Of a stretch of 64,000 nt of DNA, positions 51,038 through 59,914 are shown piece by piece. The notes under the pieces are model-generated. The model was not told the DNA's origin. It ran no database searches and saw only the letters and a list, made by a program, of their open reading frames with translations. Source of the stretch: Treponema sp. (GTDB lineage: Bacteria > Spirochaetota > Spirochaetia > Treponematales > Treponemataceae); the NCBI GenBank assembly GCA_017553635.1, contig JAFZKN010000002.1:1-64000 (forward strand), written 5' to 3'. Made by a program: the position numbers and the translations under genes. Within the stretch, counting starts at the first letter, position 1, and every line of letters begins with the position of its first letter.

Positions 51038-51044
51038 TTTACAA

Positions 51045-51725
51045 ATGAACCGTATTGTTAATAATCAGGTTTTTTTACACCGCGTTTCGAATGACCGGCT
51101 TTTGCCAGACATTTCTGAAACCTTCAGGTATTCAGGAATTGCAAAGACAAACCAGCCCGAAAAAGAAAGCGATGTTTATAAACTTGCAGTTAAAGCACAG
51201 GATAAAATTTCTCTCTGCATGAATCCAAGAAGCTGTTATATACGGTTTGACCTGTCCGTTACAGAAAACGATAAAAACCTTTCTCCCGAAGTAAAAAAGC
51301 TTTCTTTTGGAGACAAGATTATTTACAGCCGCGACCTTGCAAACAACCTTACAGGCTGCAGTGCCGTTTATCTTTTTGCTGCAACACTCGGACCGGAAGT
51401 TGATAAAGCGATTCAAAAATATTCTAAGCTTGAACCAGCCTTAAGCGTGTTTTTACAGAGTGCAGGTGCAATGTATATAGAAGAATATTGCAATCTTCTT
51501 GAAAAAACTCTTTTAGAAGAAGAAAAAAACGAAGGGCGTAGTTTTGTTCCGCGGTTCAGTCCGGGATTTGGAGATGTTACTTTAGAAAATCAAAAGCTCT
51601 TTTTTGAATTATTGAACTGTCAGAAAAACCTTGCACTTACTTTAAACGATTCACTTATAATGTCACCGGAAAAATCTGTAACTGCTTTTATCGGAGTAAA
51701 ATCACAGTCAGGAGAAAACAAATGA
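51045..51725 (+). CDS. Methionine synthase reactivation-domain protein
   Basis: 226 residues. The C-terminal part RFSPGFGDVTLENQKLFFEL followed by LNDSLIMSPEKSVTAFIGVK is the AdoMet-binding activation domain of cobalamin-dependent MetH, here a separate protein. It would hold SAM for reductive methylation of oxidised cobalamin on the partner synthase. Starts at ATG 51045 (leaderless promoter); its TGA overlaps the metH ATG, so the two subunits are translationally coupled. Confidence 0.88.
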   Translation: MNRIVNNQVFLHRVSNDRLLPDISETFRYSGIAKTNQPEKESDVYKLAVKAQDKISLCMNPRSCYIRFDLSVTENDKNLSPEVKKLSFGDKIIYSRDLANNLTGCSAVYLFAATLGPEVDKAIQKYSKLEPALSVFLQSAGAMYIEEYCNLLEKTLLEEEKNEGRSFVPRFSPGFGDVTLENQKLFFELLNCQKNLALTLNDSLIMSPEKSVTAFIGVKSQSGENK

Positions 51726-54241
51726 AATCTATCAGAGACTACTTGGGAAAACAGATTCTCTTTTTTGACGGTGGAACAGGCTCAGTTTTACAGGCACGCG
51801 GTCTTAATCCCGGCGAGCTTCCGGAAAACTGGAATATCGAAAAACCGGATGAAATTGTAAACCTTCATTATTCATATTATTTAAGCGGATCAAACATCAT
51901 TAAATCAAATACATTCGGTGCATTTAAAACAAAATTTACAGGTGAAAAGGACGGTGCAAGCCCGTACAGTCTCGAAAAGGTTATCAATGCTGCATTAAAA
52001 AATGCAAATGAAGCACGAAGCCTTATTTTAGAAAAAGATAAAGAATTGGGCCGCGAGATTCCGCGCTTTATTGCTTTTGACATCGGTTCATGCGGAAAGC
52101 TTTTAAAACCGCTTGGAGATCTGGAATTTGAAGATGCAGTTTCTTTATTTAAAGCTTCTGTTGAAATCGGATTAAAAAACGAAATCGATTTAATTTTAAT
52201 CGAAACAATAAACGATGTTTACGAAGCAAAGGCTGCAGTAATTGCGGCAAAAGAAGCAGTTGAAAAATCAGGAAAAGACATCCCGGTTTTTGTAACGACT
52301 GTTTATGACGAAGGACAGAAATCGCTTACAGGTTCAACTCCTGAAATCGTTGCATCTGTTCTCGAAGGATTAAGGGTTGATGCACTGGGCCTTAACTGCA
52401 GCTTAGGTCCTGTTCAGATGAAGCCGATTGTAGAAAAACTTTTAAAGTGTTCTACAGTTCCTCTTATTGTAAATCCTAACGCAGGGCTTCCAAGAAGTGA
52501 AAACGGAAAAACAGTTTACGATGTAAACGAAGATGAGTTTGCAGAAATTGTTACAGGCTTCTGTAAAGACGGAGTTATGATTGCAGGCGGATGCTGCGGA
52601 ACAAATCCTGTTTACATAAAAAAACTTACAGACAATGTTTCCAAGCTTAACATAGATGTAAAAGCTTTTTCAAAACCAGAAAAAAAATCTGTAATCACTT
52701 CAGGAACACGGCTTGTAGAATTCGGTAAATCACCGGTTCTTATCGGAGAGCGCATTAACCCGACCGGCAAAAAGAAATTAAAGGAAGCTTTAAAGACAAA
52801 CGACATTTCTTACATATTAAACGAAGGAATTACGCAGGAAGAAAAGGGAGCACAGGTTCTTGATGTAAATGTCGGGCTCCCGGAAATTGATGAATGTCAG
52901 ATGATGCAGACTGTCATTAAAGAGCTTCAGTCTGTTACAGACTTACCTCTGCAGATTGATACTTCTGATCCTGTCACTATGGAAAAGGCGCTCCGTATTT
53001 ACAACGGAAAGCCATTGATAAATTCTGTAAACGGCAAAGAAGAAGTTATGAAAGAAGTATTTCCTCTTGTAAAAAAATACGGAGGTATCGTCGTTGCCCT
53101 GGCTTTAGACGAAGGCGGAATTCCAGAAACTGCCGGAGGGCGTATCGCAATCGTAGAAAAGATTTATAAAACTGCAGCCACTTATGGAATTGATGCAAAG
53201 GATATAATCATAGATCCTCTTGCCATGACTGTAAGTGCAGATGATCAGGCAGCCGTTGCAACACTTGCGACTGTAAAATATGTTAACGAAGTAAAACACG
53301 GACTTACAATTCTCGGTGTTTCAAATGTTTCGTTCGGACTTCCGCTTAGAGAACACATCACTTCGATTTTCTTTACGATGGCAATGCAGAACGGGCTTAG
53401 CGCTGCAATCATGAATCCAAACGCAATCGAAATGATGAAGGCATGGACATGTTTTAAAACACTTTCCGGACTTGATGCTCAGTGTCTTGAATACATTGAC
53501 TTTGCTACTAAATATTCAGAACTGGTGCAGGTGCAGAGTCAGAGCGCAAACGGCACTTTACAGAATTCAGCACAGAATACAGGTACAGATAAACAGGGAG
53601 AAAATTCTGACCCGCTTGTTAAAGCAATTGTAAAGGGCTTAAAGGAAAACGCAAAAGCCGAAACAGAAAAAACTTTTTCACAGGAAGGCGACAAAAAGCA
53701 GATGGCGCTTGATATAATAAACTCAAGAATTATTCCTGCGCTCGACATAATCGGAAAAGCCTTTGAACAGAAAAAAGCATATCTTCCGCAGTTATTAATG
53801 GCAGCAGATGCCGCAAAAGAAGCGTTCTCTGTAATAAAAGACGTTCTTTCTAAAAGCGGCGTTCAGGAACAGCCACGCGGAACAATCGTAATCGCAACTG
53901 TAAAGGGTGACATTCACGATATCGGAAAAAACATTGTAAAGGTTCTTCTTGAAAATTATTCATTCCGTGTAATTGATTTAGGAAAAGATGTTCCGCCGGA
54001 AAAAGTTTTAGAAGCAGTTGTAAAAGAAAAAGCACCGCTTGCAGGTTTGTCTGCATTGATGACAACAACAGTAGGCGCGATGGAAGAAACAATAAAGCTC
54101 ATTCACGAAAACGCGCCGTGGTGTAAAGTTTTTGTCGGCGGTGCTGTGTTAAATGAAGATTACGCAAAACAGATTCACGCTGACTGTTACACCAAAGATG
54201 CAATGGACAGCGTAAAATACTGTCAGGAAATCTGCGGATAA
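51722..54241 (+). CDS. metH: Cobalamin-dependent methionine synthase lacking the reactivation domain
   Basis: 839 residues against about 1,200 for a full MetH. Homocysteine-binding module at the N-terminus with zinc ligands in ALGLNCSLGP and AGGCCGTNP; pterin module with LIGERINPTGKKK and DVNVGLPEID; cobalamin module with DIHDIGKNIV (about residue 730), whose His ligates the cobalt. It moves a methyl from methyl-tetrahydrofolate to homocysteine. The missing domain is encoded by the overlapping upstream gene. A Gln/Asn-rich linker (around 600-630) precedes the cap. GGAG before the ATG. Confidence 0.94.
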   Translation: MKSIRDYLGKQILFFDGGTGSVLQARGLNPGELPENWNIEKPDEIVNLHYSYYLSGSNIIKSNTFGAFKTKFTGEKDGASPYSLEKVINAALKNANEARSLILEKDKELGREIPRFIAFDIGSCGKLLKPLGDLEFEDAVSLFKASVEIGLKNEIDLILIETINDVYEAKAAVIAAKEAVEKSGKDIPVFVTTVYDEGQKSLTGSTPEIVASVLEGLRVDALGLNCSLGPVQMKPIVEKLLKCSTVPLIVNPNAGLPRSENGKTVYDVNEDEFAEIVTGFCKDGVMIAGGCCGTNPVYIKKLTDNVSKLNIDVKAFSKPEKKSVITSGTRLVEFGKSPVLIGERINPTGKKKLKEALKTNDISYILNEGITQEEKGAQVLDVNVGLPEIDECQMMQTVIKELQSVTDLPLQIDTSDPVTMEKALRIYNGKPLINSVNGKEEVMKEVFPLVKKYGGIVVALALDEGGIPETAGGRIAIVEKIYKTAATYGIDAKDIIIDPLAMTVSADDQAAVATLATVKYVNEVKHGLTILGVSNVSFGLPLREHITSIFFTMAMQNGLSAAIMNPNAIEMMKAWTCFKTLSGLDAQCLEYIDFATKYSELVQVQSQSANGTLQNSAQNTGTDKQGENSDPLVKAIVKGLKENAKAETEKTFSQEGDKKQMALDIINSRIIPALDIIGKAFEQKKAYLPQLLMAADAAKEAFSVIKDVLSKSGVQEQPRGTIVIATVKGDIHDIGKNIVKVLLENYSFRVIDLGKDVPPEKVLEAVVKEKAPLAGLSALMTTTVGAMEETIKLIHENAPWCKVFVGGAVLNEDYAKQIHADCYTKDAMDSVKYCQEICG

Positions 54242-54997
54242 TTATTTAGATTCAGATGCGCAGGCAACTCTAAAGCCTGTTGTCTTTAACTGAGAAGATC
54301 CGTAGTTGTAGTGACGTGCAGACGGATGACAGACATCTGCTCCTTCAAAATAACTTCCGCCGCCATAAGGACGGTTAAGATCATCGCGGTCTACCCAAGC
54401 CCATTCATTTACATTTCCAGACATGTCATAAAGACCATAAGCATTTGGTTTTAAAGTTGCAACATCATGTGATTTAAGATTGCTGTTTGCATTTGTCCAT
54501 GCAACCTGCTGCGGGTCGTCACTTCCACTCCAGAAGTAATCTTTTCCTGCAGCGTAGCAGTATTCAAATTCTTCATTTGTCGGAAGACGAAATCCGTCTG
54601 CATTTTTATTGAATTCAATTTTATCTTCGATAGCTTTATGCTGATGCGGAACATAACCCCAGGCTTCTGGATCTGTTACACCGTTTATAGAATAAACAGG
54701 AGTTTTTCCAGAAACAATGCTAAGCTTATTGCAGAAAACAACTGCATCAAACCAGCTTACTTTTTCTACAGGAAGTCTTTCTCCTTTGCTGCCCGATGGA
54801 TTTTCTCCAGTCAAAGCTTGATAAAAATCCTGAGGAATTTCTGTTGTGCACAGAGAATAATCTGTATCAGGAATCTTTACCATTTCGATATACGAACCGT
54901 TATCAAGAACAATTTTTTCGCTCTTAACACCACACGACACAAAAGAAAAACAGGCTGCAACACAAACTGCCGATAAAAATAATTTTAACACTTCCAT
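54242..54997 (-). CDS. Lipoprotein with formylglycine-generating-enzyme (SUMF1) fold
   Basis: 251 residues. Signal with lipobox SFVSC (about Cys22). The FGE-sulfatase fold is clear: EIPQDFYQALTGENPSGSKG, LPVEKVSWFDAVVFCNKLS, DGFRLPTNEEFEYCYAAGKD, LYDMSGNVNEWAWV, and GFRVACASESK. The catalytic cysteines of true FGE are not evident, so it is more likely a binding or structural relative; this fold is common in Treponema surface proteins. AAGGAGT precedes ATG 54997. Ends base-to-base against metH. Confidence 0.88.
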   Translation of the reverse strand: MEVLKLFLSAVCVAACFSFVSCGVKSEKIVLDNGSYIEMVKIPDTDYSLCTTEIPQDFYQALTGENPSGSKGERLPVEKVSWFDAVVFCNKLSIVSGKTPVYSINGVTDPEAWGYVPHQHKAIEDKIEFNKNADGFRLPTNEEFEYCYAAGKDYFWSGSDDPQQVAWTNANSNLKSHDVATLKPNAYGLYDMSGNVNEWAWVDRDDLNRPYGGGSYFEGADVCHPSARHYNYGSSQLKTTGFRVACASESK

Positions 54998-55015
54998 GTT
55001 CACTCCTTAAAAGAA

Positions 55016-55057
55016 CGGCACAGTCAAAAACTTCGGAGGCTAGTCTTCGATGTGCCG
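55016..55057 (-). promoter_or_regulatory. Terminator-like hairpin in the leader of the FGE-fold lipoprotein gene
   Basis: On the minus strand CGGCACA (55057-55051) pairs with TGTGCCG (55022-55016), followed by TTCTTTT and then AAGGAG of the lipoprotein gene. This could attenuate transcription or mask translation; the 28-base loop contains CCTCC. The remainder of 55058-55247 shows nothing definite. Confidence 0.4.
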
Positions 55058-55247
55058 CTAACAATTATTCATGCTGAATTTAATCAACGCCGCCTCAGAA
55101 CTTTTACATATCCTTAACGGCATAAAAAGACTTTACAGGCGAAAACATCAAAAAACAATTAACAATTCTAACTTCGATTATGTCGATATTGATTTACCGG
55201 TTAAAATACATCCCTCCCTTGAGTAAATTCAGCGTGGAGCAAATATC

Positions 55248-55290
55248 TTGACATAAAGGGGGTCCGGTTGTACTATATTATCGTGCACGA
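55248..55290 (+). promoter_or_regulatory. xylB promoter with adjacent palindrome
   Basis: TTGACA (55248-55253), 17 bases, TACTAT (55271-55276). TCGTGCACGA (55281-55290), a perfect palindrome, covers the expected start of transcription, and GTGCAC recurs at 55322-55327, suggesting a sugar-responsive repressor. Confidence 0.6.
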
Positions 55291-55337
55291 GCACGGCGAT
55301 TTATACGTCAGCATCCTTTTGTGCACGGAGGATTATA

Positions 55338-56822
55338 ATGAAAACAGTTGCAGGTATTGATCTCGGAACTCAGAGTATGAAAGTCGTAATTTACGACTAC
55401 GAGAAAAAAGAAATCATCGAAAAGGCAAGTTGCCCGATGGATTTAATTTCCGAAGCAGACGGAACACGTGAACAGAAAACTGAATGGTTCGATAAAGGAC
55501 TTGAAGTTTGTTTTGGAAAACTTTCGGCAGAGAATAAAAAGACTATAGAAGCTATCGGTATTTCAGGACAGCAGCACGGTTTTGTTCCACTTGATAAAGA
55601 TGGAAAAGCTTTGTACAACATCAAACTCTGGTGCGATACTGCAACAACAAAACAGTGTGAATACATTACAAAAAAAGCAGGCGGAGATAAAAAAGTTGTA
55701 AGCCTTTTAGGAAACTTAATGCTTCCTGGTTTTACAGCTCCAAAAATTCTGTGGCTCAAGGATAACAAACCGGATGCTTTTGCAAAGCTTGCATATATCA
55801 TGCTTCCACATGATTATTTAAACTGGAAGCTCACTGGAAAATATGTAATGGAATATGGTGATGCATCAGGAACTGCACTTTTTGATTCTAAAAACAGAAC
55901 ATGGTCTAAAAAAATATGTGACATCATCGATTCAAAACTTTTAGGACTTCTTCCTGAATTAATTGAACCAAGTGCACCGGCTGGAAAAGTTTCTGCAGAA
56001 GCTGCAAACGCTTATGGAATTCCGGAAGGCATTCCTGTAAGTGCCGGTGGCGGTGACAACATGATGGGTGCTGTAGGTACTGGTACTGTAGCAGACGGAT
56101 TTTTAACAATGTCTATGGGAACTTCTGGAACACTTTACGGATATTCTGACAAGCCTATCGCAGATCCTGCAAACGGATTAAGCGGATTCTGTTCTTCTAC
56201 TGGCGGATGGCTCCCGCTTTTGTGTACGATGAACTGTACTGTAGCAACAGAATTTGTCCGCGGTCTTTTTGAACTTGATGTAAAGGACTTAGATGCAGAA
56301 GCTTCTAAAGCTCCATGCGGTTCAGAAGGCGTTCTTGTAATACCATTCTTTAACGGCGAAAGAACACCTAATCTTCCAAACGGCCGCGCAAGCATCACAG
56401 GACTTACTTCGGCTAATACAAACAGAGCAAACATTGCGCGTGCTTCACTTGAATCTGCAGTATTTGCAATGCGCGGCGGTCTTGATGCATTCCGCAAGTT
56501 AGGATTTAAACCAAGGGAAATCCGTCTCATCGGTGGCGGTTCTAAATCTCCTATCTGGCGTCAGATTGCAGCAGACGTAATGAACCTTCCGATCCGCGTT
56601 CCTGCATTGGACGAAGCAGCAGCATTGGGTGGAGCTGTTCAGGCATTGTGGTGCCTCAAAAACCAGAACGGCAAATGCGACATCGCAGAACTCTGCGCAG
56701 AACACATCAAGCTCGACGAATCAAAGAACGCTGACCCGATCGCAGCAAATGTTGCAACATATGATAAAGCATACGCTGAATATCAGAAAATGGTAGATAC
56801 TGTTTCTCCATTGTATAAATAA
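55338..56822 (+). CDS. xylB: Xylulokinase (FGGY family)
   Basis: 494 residues. AGIDLGTQSMKVVIYD (ATP phosphate loop), AIGISGQQHGFVPLDKDG (xylulose site) and MGTSGTLYGYS match XylB; the C-terminal half has IRLIGGGSKSPIWRQIAADV and the alternation AAALGGAVQA, typical of FGGY kinases. It phosphorylates D-xylulose with ATP to enter the pentose phosphate pathway. GGAGG precedes the ATG. Alone under its own promoter and terminator; xylose isomerase is not in the window. Confidence 0.93.
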   Translation: MKTVAGIDLGTQSMKVVIYDYEKKEIIEKASCPMDLISEADGTREQKTEWFDKGLEVCFGKLSAENKKTIEAIGISGQQHGFVPLDKDGKALYNIKLWCDTATTKQCEYITKKAGGDKKVVSLLGNLMLPGFTAPKILWLKDNKPDAFAKLAYIMLPHDYLNWKLTGKYVMEYGDASGTALFDSKNRTWSKKICDIIDSKLLGLLPELIEPSAPAGKVSAEAANAYGIPEGIPVSAGGGDNMMGAVGTGTVADGFLTMSMGTSGTLYGYSDKPIADPANGLSGFCSSTGGWLPLLCTMNCTVATEFVRGLFELDVKDLDAEASKAPCGSEGVLVIPFFNGERTPNLPNGRASITGLTSANTNRANIARASLESAVFAMRGGLDAFRKLGFKPREIRLIGGGSKSPIWRQIAADVMNLPIRVPALDEAAALGGAVQALWCLKNQNGKCDIAELCAEHIKLDESKNADPIAANVATYDKAYAEYQKMVDTVSPLYK

Positions 56823-56852
56823 GCTGCCTGCCTTTTTCGGTGCGGCAGACTG

Positions 56853-56914
56853 TAACTGCCGTTAAAGGCAGTTAAATAAACGCGGGCTTCCATCACGGGG
56901 CCTGCGTTTTTTTT
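56853..56914 (+). terminator. xylB terminator region with two hairpins
   Basis: AACTGCC/GGCAGTT (about 56854-56873) is followed by CGCGGGC (56881-56887) pairing with GCCTGCG (56900-56906), then eight T. Confidence 0.85.
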
Positions 56915-56980
56915 GCCTTTTCCCCTTCCTTGAACAATCCCGAACTTTTTACTATTATATCGTTCATAGAGGTAAGCCCA

Positions 56981-57826
56981 ATGAAAAAGATTATCAGCGG
57001 AAAAGTACGCGAAGTTTATGATCTGGAAGACGGCCGCATGGTCATTGTTACAACTGACAGAATTTCGGCATTTGATGTTATTCTTCCAACTATGATTACA
57101 GACAAGGGAAAAGTTCTTAATGCCCTTTCAAACTTCTGGTTTGACTACACAAAAGATATCGTTAAAAATCATATGATTTCTTCTGACCTTAAGGATATGC
57201 CGGAAGAATTTCAAAAGAGCGAATTTGAAGACCGCACAATTCTCGTTAAAAAACTTAAAATGATTCCTTACGAGGTTATCGTACGCGGTTATATGTTCGG
57301 TTCAATGTATGAAGCATACAAAAAAGGCGAAGAGTTCCTCGGACATAAATTTGATAAAGAATATCAGCAGGCAGAAAAGCTTGATGAACCTATCGTAACA
57401 CCTTCTACAAAAGCCTCAGAAGGACACGACATTAACGTAACTCTCGATTACATGAAAAATGATCTTGGAGTTGAACTCGGTTCAAAAATCGAAAATGCTG
57501 CTCTTGCAATCTACAAAAAATGTTACGAACACGCAGCTAAAAACGGAATCATCATTGCAGATACTAAATTTGAATTTGGGCTTGATGAAAACGGCGAGCT
57601 TGTTTTAGCCGATGAAGTTCTTACACCGGATTCAAGCCGCTTCTGGAATGCAGCAGAATACAAGGTTGGAACAAGCCCGGCAAGTTATGACAAGCAGTTT
57701 GTACGCGACTGGCTCAAGGACAATAACCTTGCAGGTGATCCTAACATCAAGAGCATCCCGGCAGAAGTAGTAGAAAAAACTTCTGCACTCTATCACGAAT
57801 GTCAGACACGCATCTGCGGTAAATAG
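56981..57826 (+). CDS. purC: Phosphoribosylaminoimidazole-succinocarboxamide synthase
   Basis: 281 residues. KKIISGKVREVYDLEDGRMV and TDRISAFDVILPTMITDKG give the ATP loop; MIPYEVIVRGYMFGSMYEAY and DTKFEFGLDENGELVLADEV are the conserved CAIR/aspartate site. It joins aspartate to CAIR in purine synthesis. ATG 56981 follows AGAGG by eight bases; the longer frame upstream has no ribosome site. Probably followed by the DTW-domain gene in one transcript (11-base gap). No other pur gene in the window. Confidence 0.96.
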   Translation: MKKIISGKVREVYDLEDGRMVIVTTDRISAFDVILPTMITDKGKVLNALSNFWFDYTKDIVKNHMISSDLKDMPEEFQKSEFEDRTILVKKLKMIPYEVIVRGYMFGSMYEAYKKGEEFLGHKFDKEYQQAEKLDEPIVTPSTKASEGHDINVTLDYMKNDLGVELGSKIENAALAIYKKCYEHAAKNGIIIADTKFEFGLDENGELVLADEVLTPDSSRFWNAAEYKVGTSPASYDKQFVRDWLKDNNLAGDPNIKSIPAEVVEKTSALYHECQTRICGK

Positions 57827-57837
57827 CGGAAAACGAT

Positions 57838-58563
57838 TTGGCAGAACGATGTTTAAAATGCTTCCGCCCGATATCTCACTGTCTTTGCGAATATGCAAAG
57901 CCCGAGGTTGACAGCGGAATCAAATTTGTTTTTCTGATGCACCCAAAAGAAGCAAAGCATCAGAGAACAGGAACAGGCCGGCTTTCTCATATCGTATTAA
58001 AAGATTCTGAGATTATAACAGGCCTGGACTTTTCTAAAAACGAAAGATTCCTTTCATTAATCAGCGATAAAAAATATTTTCCGGTTTTGATGTATCCGGG
58101 GCCAGAAGCATGGACTGCAAGGCGTGAAGGTTTTGCAGAAGAGGTTGCTGGACGCACTCTTTTAGTCATCATAATCGATGCGACATGGTTCTGTTCAAGA
58201 AAAATAATCGAACACAACCCTTCACTTCTTGAATTACCGAGGGTTTCTTTTTACGGCGAATACCGTTCAATATTTACATTTAAACGTGAACCGCGCCCGG
58301 AATATATTTCTACAATCGAAACATGTTATTATTTTATAAAGGAGCTTCAGTCAGTTTCACGCGATGGCGCAATAACAAACGGCAGCCCCCTTGTAAAGGA
58401 CTGCGATCCGGAACCTTTAATGAATGTCTTTAAAGAAATGATAAGAGATCAGATTCAGTGTGAAAATGACAGAATTGCAGGAAAGCTTCCTGATGTTTAT
58501 GCTCACGACTGGAAGTACAAAGACAAAAAGCCCCGTGAAATTCCAGACGTGATTAAATCATAA
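57838..58563 (+). CDS. DTW-domain protein (tRNA-uridine aminocarboxypropyltransferase family)
   Basis: 241 residues. It opens ERCLKCFRPISHCLCEYAKP, the four-Cys zinc site, then MHPKEAKHQRTGTGRL, and IIIDATWFCSRKI, where DATW stands for the usual DTW, and TIETCYYFIKEL. DTW enzymes attach the 3-amino-3-carboxypropyl group of SAM to uridine (acp3U) in tRNA. The only start consistent with the conserved cysteines is TTG at 57838, with CGGAAAA upstream. It follows purC closely and is convergent with the membrane-protein gene. Confidence 0.85.
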   Translation: MAERCLKCFRPISHCLCEYAKPEVDSGIKFVFLMHPKEAKHQRTGTGRLSHIVLKDSEIITGLDFSKNERFLSLISDKKYFPVLMYPGPEAWTARREGFAEEVAGRTLLVIIIDATWFCSRKIIEHNPSLLELPRVSFYGEYRSIFTFKREPRPEYISTIETCYYFIKELQSVSRDGAITNGSPLVKDCDPEPLMNVFKEMIRDQIQCENDRIAGKLPDVYAHDWKYKDKKPREIPDVIKS

Positions 58564-58569
58564 AGCGTT

Positions 58570-59904
58570 CTACTCTTTTGTTTCTGAGTCCTGAGATTCT
58601 TCAAGCACAACAGGATTTTTTTCTTTCCATACTTCACAGAGAGTGTTGTGAGGAATAAGAAGAGGGCTGTCTGTTCCAAAACCGAGTAAAAGACCGTTGC
58701 AGTTTTCATATTCAGGATTGTTGCAAATCATGTAAAAGACATTCTGCATTGATGCAATGAACGGTTCTGACTTTTGAAGTTCATCCTGCCATCCGTCGTT
58801 TGATATGTCAATTCCCGAAAGTGTACAGTATGCAGGAATATCCCAAGCCGGAATATACTGGTGTTCATACATATTGGAAATATCAAGAATTACATAAGAT
58901 TCGCTGTCATAAAGCATGCGTGCAAGGTCAAGAAGCTTTTCTGTATCAGAAGTGTCATTAATAAAATATCCGCCAAAGCCCTCAGCTTCCAGCGTATCAA
59001 TGTCTTCTAAATCAGAATTACTTTTTTCTTTATACGACGAACCGAGAAGCTGTTTTATTTCGTCACCGCTAAATTCGTAAGTGTCTTTTGAATCAACAAA
59101 AACAAATTCTACGTTTTCTTCAACTGCTCTTTTAAGAATATTTGAAACTTTATCTTTTACAAAAGACTGGCTGTCATCCTGATTAAGATACATATAATAA
59201 AAATAATCATCACCGTATCCCGAGCCAAGAGAAAATTTTACTTCCTTATTAAGAAAGTCTTCATTAAAGATTTTTTTAACCTTACTGTTTTTTAAACCAT
59301 TTGCAACTTTATAACTGGAAGTAAAGCCATAAACATCATTAAGGAAAAATGAAGAAGCAGAATAATAACATGCAATACCTGCAATTAAAATTGTAAGTAC
59401 AAAAATAAATACCGGCGGCTTTTCTTTTTCTTCACCATCAGAAGCAGAAACACTTTCATCAAATTCTTCTGGAGAACCTTTTTTAATAAATAAATAGATA
59501 AGGTCAATCAATGCCCTTATAATAAGTCCTGCACATAAAATAAAAGCAGAGAGCTTTGCAAAACCAGGTGCTAAAATCCATTTATCAAGAATCATAATGT
59601 AAACAGAAAGGGCAAATCCTAAAATAGGAAATGCAATCTGAATGATTTTTCCAAACAGCGGTGAATCTGCATAAATAGTTTTACCTATTTCTTTAAATTC
59701 AGCAAAATCAAGATTTCCCGGATCTCCATGCGAAATCAGAACTGCAGCTGCATAAAAAAAGAGTGTTGATCCGATAATAAAAAGTTTTGCGTAATACTTG
59801 TCTGCATTAATATCAAGCGCCTGCGACATGGCAACAACAATAGCTGCAAGAGCCAGTTCTGCAAGTGAATAAAGATAAAGTTTTAAATAACCCTTATTTT
59901 TCAT
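58570..59904 (-). CDS. Hypothetical membrane protein
   Basis: 444 residues. Transmembrane helices near 10-30, 40-60, 88-110, 117-140 and 165-185, then a soluble C-terminal part of about 250 residues with strand-helix order (AVEENVEFVFVDSK, EAEGFGGYFINDTSD, YVILDISNMYEH). No family recognised. It starts 10 bases after the GH3 gene, so it is the third gene of trxB-GH3-membrane protein. The soluble portion faces an unknown side. Confidence 0.65.
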   Translation of the reverse strand: MKNKGYLKLYLYSLAELALAAIVVAMSQALDINADKYYAKLFIIGSTLFFYAAAVLISHGDPGNLDFAEFKEIGKTIYADSPLFGKIIQIAFPILGFALSVYIMILDKWILAPGFAKLSAFILCAGLIIRALIDLIYLFIKKGSPEEFDESVSASDGEEKEKPPVFIFVLTILIAGIACYYSASSFFLNDVYGFTSSYKVANGLKNSKVKKIFNEDFLNKEVKFSLGSGYGDDYFYYMYLNQDDSQSFVKDKVSNILKRAVEENVEFVFVDSKDTYEFSGDEIKQLLGSSYKEKSNSDLEDIDTLEAEGFGGYFINDTSDTEKLLDLARMLYDSESYVILDISNMYEHQYIPAWDIPAYCTLSGIDISNDGWQDELQKSEPFIASMQNVFYMICNNPEYENCNGLLLGFGTDSPLLIPHNTLCEVWKEKNPVVLEESQDSETKE

Positions 59905-59914
59905 AAATAGGCTC

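Noticed and set aside
48086..51044. Cobalamin riboswitch ahead of the importer or metH
   Set aside because: The promoter of each gene ends six or seven bases before the ATG, leaving no leader for a riboswitch; no B12-box was seen.
51722..54241. metH as a C-terminally truncated pseudogene
   Set aside because: The missing domain is encoded by the overlapping upstream gene, and all remaining modules have their key residues.
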